Assembly (NCBI RefSeq): GCF_000378045.1 | Contig: NZ_KB899090.1 | Coordinates: forward strand, 62,001-126,000 | DNA: 64,000 nucleotides | DNA from: Marinobacterium rhizophilum DSM 18822 | Lineage (GTDB): Bacteria > Pseudomonadota > Gammaproteobacteria > Pseudomonadales > Balneatricaceae | Direction: 5' to 3' | In this document: positions 9,011 to 17,302 of the stretch, in pieces | How positions within the stretch are numbered: position 1 is the stretch's first letter | Layout: each line of letters opens with the position of its first letter | The notes under the pieces: model-generated | The model's input: only the letters and a program-made list of their open reading frames with translations | What the model was told of the DNA's origin: nothing | Databases searched by the model: none | Position numbers and translations under genes: made by a program

Positions 9011-9589
9011 TCACCCCACCTCCGGTGGCCGGAACAACCGGTGAGCCAGGTACTGTTTGATCAGGTTCTCGGTAGCATTCTCGATAACGGCGTAACAATG
9101 TTCGAAATAGGCCTTGCCGTGTATATGAGGATCATGAATATGTAACCGTCTGGGCCGGGCCCAGTTCCCAAGCAGCGCAATTTGCGCACGGCTTTCGCCC
9201 AGCATACCTTTCAGTTGGTGCGCATGGCGCAACTCCATCACCAATAACAGATCCGTGTCCCGCACCTTGAAATCGGCAAAATCCGTGGTCTGGTGGGAAC
9301 GCATGTCCACCCCTCGCTCCAGCGCCGTTTCCACGCCGAGGTCGAAAGCCGGCACACCGGTGGTCGTCGACAGGCCGAAACCTGCGCTGGGGATACCATG
9401 ACCACGGGCCACGTATTCCCCAAAGGGACTTCGGCAGATATTCCCGAGACAGACGAATACCAGACGCTCTACCCTGGCAAAATCGACCTGCCGGTATTCA
9501 TCGTCCAGGCCAACACGGGCTCCCGTCTCTGTGAGCAGCAGGCGCACAAGGCCCTTGAAACTGGCAAAGTTGTCATGGATATAGGGCAT
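9011..9589 (-). CDS. Low-molecular-weight protein-tyrosine phosphatase, N-terminally extended
   Basis: Phosphatase of the LMW-PTP family, which in capsule loci (Wzb/Etp) dephosphorylates the tyrosine kinase controlling polymer export. The catalytic P-loop VCLGNICRSPFGEY (C-x5-R) is encoded on the minus strand at about 9412-9454, and the general-acid Asp lies in HIHDPHIHGKAYF near the C-terminus. At 192 residues it is longer than the usual ~150 because about 40 residues precede the P-loop strand. It is transcribed towards the ATP-grasp gene and ends two bases from it. No Wzc-like kinase is in the window, so its partner must be elsewhere, or it has another target. Confidence 0.85.
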   Translation of the reverse strand: MPYIHDNFASFKGLVRLLLTETGARVGLDDEYRQVDFARVERLVFVCLGNICRSPFGEYVARGHGIPSAGFGLSTTTGVPAFDLGVETALERGVDMRSHQTTDFADFKVRDTDLLLVMELRHAHQLKGMLGESRAQIALLGNWARPRRLHIHDPHIHGKAYFEHCYAVIENATENLIKQYLAHRLFRPPEVG

Positions 9590-9712
9590 TGTTCATTCGG
9601 CTTCTGTTCCGGCTTCTAATGTTGGGTACGGCTCATATCCGAGATTCGGCTATCTTCGACAGGTTCCGATCCCGGTAGCAGAAGCTGTAGCGTTGCCCTT
9701 GGTGGAACACAG

Positions 9713-9726
9713 CCGGCACGTGCCGG
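9713..9726. repeat. 14-base perfect palindrome
   Basis: CCGGCACGTGCCGG reads identically on both strands. It is not followed by a T-run, so it is not a simple terminator. It lies about 120 bases upstream of the phosphatase start; a protein-binding role is possible but unproven. Confidence 0.4.
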
Positions 9727-9976
9727 AAAAACGGCGTATTTGCCCTGCCGGGCCACCGTCTGGCCTGTGTTCATCCTGCAAGGGTTAGGCCTGCAGGCTT
9801 GACGTCATCTTATGCGCAATCCATGGATATAGATCCAGAACTTGGATTATAGGACGGCTGCGCCGTCCGCGCTGAGCGCCATAGCAACGGGCCGTCCCTT
9901 TTCCTGGAAACGGATGCCAGCCAGGTACTCGGCAACACCCGTGCCCCTCAAAATCCTGATCGCCAACGATCACTTC

Positions 9977-10003
9977 GTGCACCAGTTGGTGCACTACCAG
10001 TGC
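9977..10003. promoter_or_regulatory. Overlapping inverted repeats, possible operator
   Basis: GTGCACCA and TGGTGCAC form perfect 8-base arms around a 2-base spacer (9977-9994). The right arm is shared with a second inverted repeat, GCACT-ACC-AGTGC (9991-10003). Three related half-sites are thus packed into 27 bases, about 130 bases upstream of the exported-protein gene at 10132. This geometry suggests a dimeric regulator site; no known regulator can be named. Confidence 0.35.
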
Positions 10004-10131
10004 AGGCGAGCGCCTGACAGCATCCGCATTCAATCACAACCGATAACTCAAAACGCCCGCATGGCTAGCCTGATTAACGACTAAACTCTGTCGTGAACCC
10101 AACACAATGAAACATCTGGAGACCAGATGGC

Positions 10132-12342
10132 ATGAGAGCCACTTTACTCGGCGCCAGCTTGATCATCGTTGTATTACTGGCCATGAACCTGGTTGGCAGT
10201 GATGATTTACCTGGCCACACAACACAGACCGACCAGGCCAGCGACGCCCAAACCGGCAGAAACCTGGCCGACTGCATGGCCGTCTTAAAGGACCTGAATG
10301 GTGGTTGGTGTGAACTCCGAGTAAGCCAGGATAATCCCGGTATCAGCAATGTCTGGCCCGCCAAGCAGCCCCGTATCCAACACTCACTGGGACCCAAAGC
10401 CGTACTCATCGCCTGGAGCAGTGCCGCCTGGGATAGCGACAAAAAGACGTTTTATTTTATGGGTGGCGGCGGCAGGGACTACGGTGGTAACGAGGTCTAC
10501 CGCTTTTCATTAACGGACGGTAGCTGGAAAAGACTCACCAACCCCAGCCCCCTGGATCACTGGACCACCTTCAAAAAACGCCGCTTCTGGATCCCGGATA
10601 TTCGCACTGTACCGCCGGCCTCTTACATTAACGATGGACTCCTGTTCAATCGCACCACCGGCACGATGATATTACTGGCCGACCAGCCGGCCAACGGCGC
10701 CCAAATCAGGGACGACGACAATGCCACCCAGGATACCTTTTTGCAGGACGGGAGCGATCTCCACCAATATGAATTCAATCCCTCGGAATCCGAAACCCGT
10801 AATGGCCTGGCGCCCCTGAGCTGGAGGCGTATCGGTGACTATACTTGGCCCAAGGCCAGGAGTGTTCAGTTACCGGACGGCACACTGATACTGGGCAGCT
10901 ACGAACAGTTGTTCAAGGTTAACCAGGATAAAAACGGTCAACTGCAAGACCCGCAACTCTTCCACGACGACCACAAGAGTCGAGGTGGCAACGCCGTCTA
11001 TGATTCGCACCGGAAATGGGTCTGGAGCCTTTACCTTGACAGCCTGGTTGCCGTCGATACTTCCGGCAGGATCGTGCAGGACATTAAGCTGCCGATGAGA
11101 ACCGGCAAGTCCCTGGCGTTTGATCTGCACGGTAATATTGTCATGTGGGATGGTACCACCCGCCTTTTTATGTTCAATCCCGATGATCCATCCCCGGTAT
11201 GGCGTACCATCAACTGGGCTGAAAATGGACCCTATGGGGGCATGAAAGGGCGGGTCTATGGCAAGTGGGTTCATCTGGGCAATAACTATTTTGCAGGCAT
11301 TTCCAGTTACAGCCACGGCATCTGGATATACAAGCATCCGGACGATTCGAAACTCGAACGCCAACTCTCGGATATCAATATTCAAAAAATAGTTGACCGG
11401 GCAGAAGACAACTCGACGTTGAAATTGCCGGCAGGACTGTATCCCTATGGGCTGCGCATTGACAAGCCCCTGACATTGGATCTCGAGGACGTAGAATTGA
11501 TGGAAGTCTCTGGCGGCAAAGGGCTGCTGAACATTAATAACACCGCTGGACGGGTCACGATACGTAACTTCGAAGGCAACGCCGAGGTCGGTGCGGCACA
11601 AACCGGCAATCTTGCGGGTATCCGCATAACCGGTGTTAATTTTAATGTCAGCCTGGAAAACGTCACGATTCGCAAGACCGCCATCGGTGTCATGACCGAC
11701 AACCACGGCGGCACACTCTCCATAAAGGACAGCGTTTTTGAAGATATCGGCTACTACAAGCATAAAGGCTTAAGCCATATCATTTATGCCGGCGCCATAG
11801 ACACCCTGAATATCGTTAACTCTAGACTACAAAGGTCACTACATCTCGGCCATCTTCTCAAATCGCGGGCCAAATCCACGACGGTCACCAACAGCCAATT
11901 ACTGGGCTTACAAAGTAATCACAGTCGTGTAATTGATCTGTCCTGCGGAGGCAGCCTCCAGGTGAACAGTTCTGTGCTGCAAAGCAGCTCGTTTACTGAC
12001 AACCAGGACCTGATTTCCGTCGGTGTTGAAACACCCCAGAACTGCCGTCAAGGTTTGCTGGATGGCAATGTCGACATACAGAATAGTGTGATCGTCTTTG
12101 ACCGGGATACGCCCGAAGCCAACAAAAACCGTTTATTCACCTGGCGTAGCGGAGTCAAACGCCTATCCTTGAGCAACAACATCATTGTCAACCGAGGCAA
12201 CAATAACCTGCTGGAGCAGGAAATAGGCGATACCACTATTGAGGAAGAGTCCCATCACAATACCCTGTTCAAAAGTCGTCAGGCAGCCGGCCTGAATCCG
12301 ATACCAGACATATCACCCGGATTCGATTTATTACCAAGATGA
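10132..12342 (+). CDS. Exported protein: beta-propeller-like N-terminal half plus right-handed beta-helix
   Basis: A 736-residue protein not assigned to a named family. Residues 1-20 look like a signal peptide or membrane anchor (LLGASLIIVVLLAMNLVG). Residues about 45-400 contain repeated short strands with aromatic/glycine signatures typical of propeller blades (KTFYFMGGGGRDYGGNEVYR, NIVMWDGTTRLFMFNPDD). Residues about 430-700 are repetitive Asn/Val/Ile-rich segments with regular turns (VTIRNFEGN, LSIKDSVFEDIGYY, VTNSQLLGL), as in pectate-lyase-like parallel beta-helices. Beta-helix proteins often bind, cleave or epimerise polysaccharides, so a periplasmic or surface role on the locus polymer is plausible but inferred. 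It is followed by a paralogue of its N-terminal half. G+C is lower than in the upstream operon. Confidence 0.7.
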   Translation: MRATLLGASLIIVVLLAMNLVGSDDLPGHTTQTDQASDAQTGRNLADCMAVLKDLNGGWCELRVSQDNPGISNVWPAKQPRIQHSLGPKAVLIAWSSAAWDSDKKTFYFMGGGGRDYGGNEVYRFSLTDGSWKRLTNPSPLDHWTTFKKRRFWIPDIRTVPPASYINDGLLFNRTTGTMILLADQPANGAQIRDDDNATQDTFLQDGSDLHQYEFNPSESETRNGLAPLSWRRIGDYTWPKARSVQLPDGTLILGSYEQLFKVNQDKNGQLQDPQLFHDDHKSRGGNAVYDSHRKWVWSLYLDSLVAVDTSGRIVQDIKLPMRTGKSLAFDLHGNIVMWDGTTRLFMFNPDDPSPVWRTINWAENGPYGGMKGRVYGKWVHLGNNYFAGISSYSHGIWIYKHPDDSKLERQLSDINIQKIVDRAEDNSTLKLPAGLYPYGLRIDKPLTLDLEDVELMEVSGGKGLLNINNTAGRVTIRNFEGNAEVGAAQTGNLAGIRITGVNFNVSLENVTIRKTAIGVMTDNHGGTLSIKDSVFEDIGYYKHKGLSHIIYAGAIDTLNIVNSRLQRSLHLGHLLKSRAKSTTVTNSQLLGLQSNHSRVIDLSCGGSLQVNSSVLQSSSFTDNQDLISVGVETPQNCRQGLLDGNVDIQNSVIVFDRDTPEANKNRLFTWRSGVKRLSLSNNIIVNRGNNNLLEQEIGDTTIEEESHHNTLFKSRQAAGLNPIPDISPGFDLLPR

Positions 12343-12377
12343 CATCGACTCAGAGTCGAAAAAGTGAAGGGTCCCCG

Positions 12378-13448
12378 ATGAACGCACGTAACTTGTTAAC
12401 TCTAGTCATCAGCAGCTTACTCATAAGCGGGCTAGTCATCGATAACAATCAGGCCAGTACTGAGATGTTTGCTGCGACTGCATCCACTGAGGAATCTGAA
12501 CTCTCCAAACTGGCTCACAAGATGGAGCCGGGTGAGTGGGCTGAACTCAAGGCCAAACGCCCCGCCAACCTTATGGCGGTGTTTGTCGGCTACCGGGATT
12601 CGGGCAAGGAAGTTTGGCATCACATTGCCGGCTGGACGGACGATGGAAAATGGGATCCCAAAACCCGGCAGTTCCTGTTTATGGGTTTTCGTAAACAGAA
12701 TAAATTTATTTCTTATTCTGAGGACAGTAATCAATGGCGCGTCCTCCCCGGCCCCTTTGGCTGGAACACCTCAGCACCGGGCACATTTAAGGACACCCGA
12801 AAAACCGGTTTCGGACATGTTTACGGGCGTAATGCACTGGATACGGAGCACGGTATATTCTATGTATATTTAGCAGGCTACACCTACGCCTATCACTTGC
12901 AGGATGGCACTTGGACCCGCACACCTGGCGGAAGTGGCATGACAATCGAATATTTCCCGGGACTGGGACTGCTGTCACACGAAACCCGTCCAAACAAGAG
13001 TAAAACAGGTTTCCCACTTGCCTTATTAAAACCTCGAAGAAACACTTGGGAACCCTTTGCTGTCCTGCCCTTTTCCGGCTATCACGCGATAGTTCATTAC
13101 AATCCAAAACTGGATGAGATGATATTTTTCGCCGGCAATAATGATAGAAGTGTGGTTACAATCAACCACAAAGGTCAAGTGACTCGACAGGAAGATCTGC
13201 CCTTTGACATGACCATCAGACATGGACAAGTGGTGGTGGATCCCAACACCGGCCTCTATCTGATTTTTCACCAAGGCCTATTGTATGAGTTCAACAGTAG
13301 AACCAACCAATATCGGCCCGTGATTGACTATCGTCCACCCTGGGGAAAATACGAGATGCCGGTACCGGCAGCAATTCCCGAGTTGGGTGTTATTCTGTTT
13401 GTGGACGATAAAACTCTGCTGTACAAACACAGCCCCCTAAAAAATTAA
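12378..13448 (+). CDS. Exported beta-propeller-like protein, paralogue of the N-terminal half of the preceding protein
   Basis: A 356-residue protein with an N-terminal signal sequence (NLLTLVISSLLISGLVI). The body shares a pattern with the upstream protein: a Trp-rich opening, then a strand ending FMG (FLFMGFRKQNKFISYSED against FYFMGGGGRDYGGNEVYR), then SW/QW-x-x-L and later propeller-like strands. It lacks the beta-helix half. I prefer ATG 12378, preceded by GAAGG at a suitable distance, over ATG 12339, which overlaps the previous stop. The two probably arose by duplication and are co-transcribed, so they may act on the same glycan. No catalytic site is evident. Confidence 0.7.
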   Translation: MNARNLLTLVISSLLISGLVIDNNQASTEMFAATASTEESELSKLAHKMEPGEWAELKAKRPANLMAVFVGYRDSGKEVWHHIAGWTDDGKWDPKTRQFLFMGFRKQNKFISYSEDSNQWRVLPGPFGWNTSAPGTFKDTRKTGFGHVYGRNALDTEHGIFYVYLAGYTYAYHLQDGTWTRTPGGSGMTIEYFPGLGLLSHETRPNKSKTGFPLALLKPRRNTWEPFAVLPFSGYHAIVHYNPKLDEMIFFAGNNDRSVVTINHKGQVTRQEDLPFDMTIRHGQVVVDPNTGLYLIFHQGLLYEFNSRTNQYRPVIDYRPPWGKYEMPVPAAIPELGVILFVDDKTLLYKHSPLKN

Positions 13449-13499
13449 GAATTAAAGAAGCTGCGACCAAGAAACCCATTTCAGAAGATTAGGTAATAT

Positions 13500-15047
13500 A
13501 TGCAGCAGATTAGTCAATCCAGTCAACCGGACGACCAAGCCTACCTTCACCTGCAAAAAAAAGGCATTGAAATCAATATCGAAGGCCAGCGAAAATGCAC
13601 AGTTGGTTATCCCTTAGAATCTAGTACCGCTCGCAATAATCCCTACGAGGGCATATATACTACATGGGAATGGGACGGCGAGAAACTTAAGGTCAACAAC
13701 GACCGTTATGGAATCAAGCCGCTGTTCTACTTACTTCATGAAAACGAGATTATCATCTCATCATCGATCGTGCCAATACTTAGATCAGGGATACAGCTAA
13801 TACCAGATTATCCAGGGCTTTCAGTTTTCTTGCGCCTAGGCTATTTTGTCGGTAATGATACCCCTTTTCGGGACGTAAAGTTACTTCCCCCAAATTCAAC
13901 GCTCTATTGGACTAATGGAAAGCTGAGCATTGAATCAGGTAATATTGACGGTTGTTTCCAGAATCAAAGTGTCAAAAGTTACGAAGAAGCGCTTGAGGGC
14001 TACAGGTACTATTTCTCAGCCGCAATTCGTAAGCGCTCTCCAGAAAACGAAGAATTTATACTACCTTTAAGCGGTGGAAGAGACTCGCGCCATATCTTAT
14101 TTGAACTTTATCATCAGGGTTTTCGACCGGAGCGCTGCGTTACACTCCAGTATCGACCACCGGCAACCAATGAGGACGAGCGCATCGCTCGATTAATTTG
14201 CGATCGACTGCACCTCAACCATGATATTGTTGAACATCCGAAGTCATGGTTTGATGCGGTCTTCGCAGACTTATCGCAGACAAACTATTGCGGCGGCGGT
14301 CACTCTTGGGTACTCCCCCTGCTCGAATACTATGTCAATAGAGGTCAAAACACGCTTTATGACGGGCTGGCGGGCGATGTGATTTCCACAGGCCATACCC
14401 TAAACAGGAAAAAAGTGGAACTATTTCTTGAGCGAGATTACGACAATCTCGCTGTTGAACTCCTGAATGAAGCCTCGTACGAAGCATTCAACCGGATTGC
14501 TCTGAAGTCCGATTTTTATCGAGAAATATCATTCGATGCTGCAGTGGAGCATCTAAAGGCTGAAATTATAAAACACGAAAATTGCAACAATCCTGCTCTT
14601 TCTTATACATTCTGGAACCGCACCAGGAGAGCTGTCGCCAGTATTCCCTATTCGATCTTCTCGTCTATTCAAAAGGTGCATTGCCCTTTTATCGACCACG
14701 ATTTTTTTGATTTCTGCACAGGCATTCCAAACTACATTACCATGGGTACAGACTTTCATGACGACGTTATCAGAACTTCCTACCCTTGCCTAGCGGATAT
14801 TCCTTATGAGAATAAATCGAAAAAATCTATATACGACAGAAATTCTCGCAGGTACTACCGCAAATCCGTTATAGATTTTACAAATTATGTTTTCCGTCGT
14901 GGCTTTGGTAAATCCACATTGATAAATGAAACATACCTCGCACGTCAGGTTATCAAGGATCTACTTACTAACAGCCGTGAACAACCCTGGTATCTTCGGC
15001 GGGCATTATACTTATACGAACTGGAAAAGCAGTTCACAAACGTATAA
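13500..15047 (+). CDS. Asparagine-synthase-like protein lacking the glutaminase cysteine
   Basis: A 515-residue protein with a degenerate N-terminal class II amidotransferase fold (NDRYGIKPLFYLLHENEIII near residue 67). It begins MQQIS and has no Cys at position 2, so glutamine hydrolysis is not expected. The synthetase domain keeps the pyrophosphate loop as SGGRDS (14070-14087) with Arg replacing the usual Val, and DGLAGDVISTG replaces the typical SGDGGDE. It may use free ammonia or an amine nucleophile, or be a modified adenylating enzyme. Codon use is distinctly more A/T-rich than in the first amidotransferase of the locus. A run AGGT precedes ATG 13500. It follows the two exported proteins after about 50 bases. 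Confidence 0.75.
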   Translation: MQQISQSSQPDDQAYLHLQKKGIEINIEGQRKCTVGYPLESSTARNNPYEGIYTTWEWDGEKLKVNNDRYGIKPLFYLLHENEIIISSSIVPILRSGIQLIPDYPGLSVFLRLGYFVGNDTPFRDVKLLPPNSTLYWTNGKLSIESGNIDGCFQNQSVKSYEEALEGYRYYFSAAIRKRSPENEEFILPLSGGRDSRHILFELYHQGFRPERCVTLQYRPPATNEDERIARLICDRLHLNHDIVEHPKSWFDAVFADLSQTNYCGGGHSWVLPLLEYYVNRGQNTLYDGLAGDVISTGHTLNRKKVELFLERDYDNLAVELLNEASYEAFNRIALKSDFYREISFDAAVEHLKAEIIKHENCNNPALSYTFWNRTRRAVASIPYSIFSSIQKVHCPFIDHDFFDFCTGIPNYITMGTDFHDDVIRTSYPCLADIPYENKSKKSIYDRNSRRYYRKSVIDFTNYVFRRGFGKSTLINETYLARQVIKDLLTNSREQPWYLRRALYLYELEKQFTNV

Positions 15048-15049
15048 AC

Positions 15050-15345
15050 CGTATCAACGGCCTTTCCGTCCGACAACAGCCACACACCGGCCAGTAGGCA
15101 CACGTATTCAGCGGCCGCCGGGCAACTTGGGCCGCGGTGGCTTTCGCATCGGGACGGCTAAGGATCTTCTTGATCACCACTTGGTCTTCGATGCAGGCAA
15201 TGATCCGCAGAGCTCCAGCGCAGTCTCGATGTCGTTACCCGCTGCAGGCGCTACGCGCAGCTTCTCGAGGTCCGGCACTCCGTTGGCGCCGGTTACTCCT
15301 TTACCCTCCGTCGCAACATGCTGACCGACCCTGTCCCGGTTGACC
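15050..15345 (-). pseudogene. Decayed C-terminal fragment of an IS91-type transposase
   Basis: Read on the minus strand, 15139-15207 gives RIIACIEDQVVIKKIL and a Pro/Arg-rich tail, a good match (by recall) to the C-terminus of IS91-family Y2 transposases. Just upstream in another frame, GNDIETALELCG corresponds to the family's DIETC-x-x-CGG zinc segment, and further up QHVATEGKGV resembles HRAQVTPAKRGKG. Frameshifts and an in-frame stop separate these pieces and the main catalytic part is missing. It is a dead remnant at the junction with the A/T-rich islet. The rest of the gap to 15548 shows no gene. Confidence 0.7.
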
Positions 15346-15548
15346 GATGCCCACCTGCTACGGAACTTTCCGATTGCTGAAAATCATTACAGGGTGATGA
15401 AGAAATTTTTCTCACGGGCGGACTATACTGTTTAAATCGCTACAAGAATACGGTCATAGATTTTCGAGACAAGAATAAAAAAGTAGAGTTGCCAGATGGC
15501 ACGTTGAGTGGCTGAGCAAATGAATATGTCAATTATAGGAAGTAGACA

Positions 15549-16865
15549 ATGGATACATCTAGTATAAAAGTTGATGATGTTCATATCAAAGACAATCACT
15601 TCCGGGCATTAGTTCTGCATCCACTGTTTATTCCTCTCTGCATCAGTTTGGGTTTGTTGATACGTATTTCGATCGCAGTCTTTATTCCCATAGAGCCCAT
15701 GTCAGATGCTGCCTGGTATATAACTCGAGCCCAAGAGTTGACCGCAGGCATTGGCTATCAAGAGTCTGGCCACCCCACAGCCTATTGGCCTGTGGGGTGG
15801 CCGGCGATTCTTGCCGGAGGCTTTTGGATACTAAAGTCCGTTCCCCTAACAATTTTGGTTCTCAACTCCCTTTCTGCAGCTATCGTTATGTGGTTAGTTT
15901 TTGAAATCGGGCGTATTACCACTGGAAGTGAAATGGTTGCTCGGTTGGCATTACTTGCATATGCACTTTATCCGAATCACATTGCCTATACCGGTGCAGC
16001 CAATACTGAAACAGTATACGCAGCCCTGTCGATGGTGGCTTTTGTATTATTAATAAAAGGCCGTAATCGTATCCCTCTTCTAATAGTTAGCGGCTGTGCG
16101 TTTGGCATCGCCACGCTTGTAAAGCCGCAGACCCTGGCGTTTCCTTTCGGTGCAGTGATTGCTCTTACTCTTGTGTACAAAGATTATTCCTGGTGGTCGG
16201 CAATTCGTGCCGGAATAGTAGTGTACATCGTATTATTACTCGTAGTGCTTCCATGGTCATTTCGAAACAAGGAAATGTTAGGGGAATTTTTTCTAGTATC
16301 TACCAACGGTGGCGTTGCCCTTTTGCTTGGAGCTAATGATCAGGTAACAGGCGATCACTTCGACTATCAGTACACTCCCGTTTTTAAACAACTTGGTATT
16401 CCATGGCAGGATCGAGTCAGTCGACAGGTTGAGTTAAACAGACGTCAAAAAGACGCCGCTTTGGAATGGATTAATACAAACACCTTATCCTGGCTATCTT
16501 GGATGCCTCGCAAAGTACTAATATTATGGACTAAAGATACGGACGGATTTTGGAGTTTTGACAAGTCCTATCCAGAATCAATATTCGCCATTCGCGTCAT
16601 TCAGATTATTAATCAGATATATTACGTATTGGTTCTTTGGCTGTCTCTCGTCTGTATTTATGTCGCTGGCAAGGCCCTTATAGCTCGTGATGAGAAGTTA
16701 ATGAGACTCGGACTGCTGTTCTGTATGCCAGTATTTGTAAGTCTTCTTGCCGCAGTCTTTACTGGTCAGATTAGATATCATTATCCGGCGATGCCTTATC
16801 TTATGATAAGCGCAAGCTGGACGTTGTACAACTTCGTTATCGCAAATCGGAAAGCAGTGGAATAA
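15549..16865 (+). CDS. GT-C (family 39/ArnT-like) membrane glycosyltransferase
   Basis: A 438-residue multi-spanning inner-membrane protein with about 9-11 hydrophobic segments. After the first membrane segment comes an acidic periplasmic loop (IPIEPMSDAAWYITRAQELT) typical of polyprenyl-phosphate-sugar dependent GT-C enzymes, where a catalytic Asp/Glu sits. Such enzymes transfer a sugar from a polyprenyl-phosphate donor to lipid A, O-antigen or protein in the periplasm. AGGAAG lies just ahead of ATG 15549. It is followed within six bases by gtrA-like and then gtrB-like genes, which would supply and flip that donor. It is A/T-rich compared with the flanking chromosome. Confidence 0.8.
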   Translation: MDTSSIKVDDVHIKDNHFRALVLHPLFIPLCISLGLLIRISIAVFIPIEPMSDAAWYITRAQELTAGIGYQESGHPTAYWPVGWPAILAGGFWILKSVPLTILVLNSLSAAIVMWLVFEIGRITTGSEMVARLALLAYALYPNHIAYTGAANTETVYAALSMVAFVLLIKGRNRIPLLIVSGCAFGIATLVKPQTLAFPFGAVIALTLVYKDYSWWSAIRAGIVVYIVLLLVVLPWSFRNKEMLGEFFLVSTNGGVALLLGANDQVTGDHFDYQYTPVFKQLGIPWQDRVSRQVELNRRQKDAALEWINTNTLSWLSWMPRKVLILWTKDTDGFWSFDKSYPESIFAIRVIQIINQIYYVLVLWLSLVCIYVAGKALIARDEKLMRLGLLFCMPVFVSLLAAVFTGQIRYHYPAMPYLMISASWTLYNFVIANRKAVE

Positions 16866-16871
16866 ACTTAC

Positions 16872-17246
16872 ATGTTAATTCAATTCATCAAGTTTATAGG
16901 TGTCGGTGTAATTGCAACCGCTATGCAATATGCCATATTGATTCTAGGTGTAGAGTGGTTGAGTTTTAATCCAGTTCTGGCATCCACTTTGGGTTATTTA
17001 TTATCAGCCATACTCAACTATATTCTGAATTATTATTTCACTTTTACGAGCCAGGAAAAACACCGCATTGCCGTTATAAAATTTTCGATTGTAGTTTGTG
17101 CCGGTTTGATTTTGAATGCTAGTGCGATGCATTTTTTTTATGGCGTTATGGAAATCCAGTATTTATTCGCACAAGTACTTGCAACTGCTTTGGTGTTCGT
17201 TTGGAATTTTTCAGCGAACAGAAAATGGACATATAAGGCGGACTAG
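16872..17246 (+). CDS. GtrA family membrane protein
   Basis: A 124-residue protein with four hydrophobic segments and the GtrA-family pattern FIKFIGVGVIAT at the start and FVWNFSANRKWTYK at the end. GtrA proteins are thought to flip polyprenyl-phosphate-linked sugars across the inner membrane. The gene begins six bases after the GT-C gene and precedes a GtrB-like transferase, forming the classic three-part glycosylation module. Length matches the family (about 120). Confidence 0.88.
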   Translation: MLIQFIKFIGVGVIATAMQYAILILGVEWLSFNPVLASTLGYLLSAILNYILNYYFTFTSQEKHRIAVIKFSIVVCAGLILNASAMHFFYGVMEIQYLFAQVLATALVFVWNFSANRKWTYKAD

Positions 17247-17302
17247 TTGTATAAATTAGTATTTAGTCTTCAATACTGCACAACAAGACGGAGGTATTAA
17301 CC

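Larger units (their letters stand above)
9590..10131. other. Intergenic region between divergent genes, no gene recognised
   Basis: About 540 bases between the phosphatase start and the first exported-protein gene. Short open frames occur on both strands but match nothing I know and have no convincing ribosome binding site. Two palindromic sites stand out (9713-9726 and 9977-10003) and are listed separately. The region should hold the promoters for both divergent units; I cannot assign -35/-10 boxes with confidence. Confidence 0.6.

Noticed and set aside
9785-10084. Open frames of about 80 codons on both strands in the gap before the exported proteins
   Set aside because: No recognisable motifs, poor start contexts, and they cover the palindromic sites.
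14926-15324. Plus-strand open frame covering the end of the second asparagine-synthase gene and the IS91 relic
   Set aside because: Its residues look unlike a protein, and the opposite strand carries recognisable transposase remnants.
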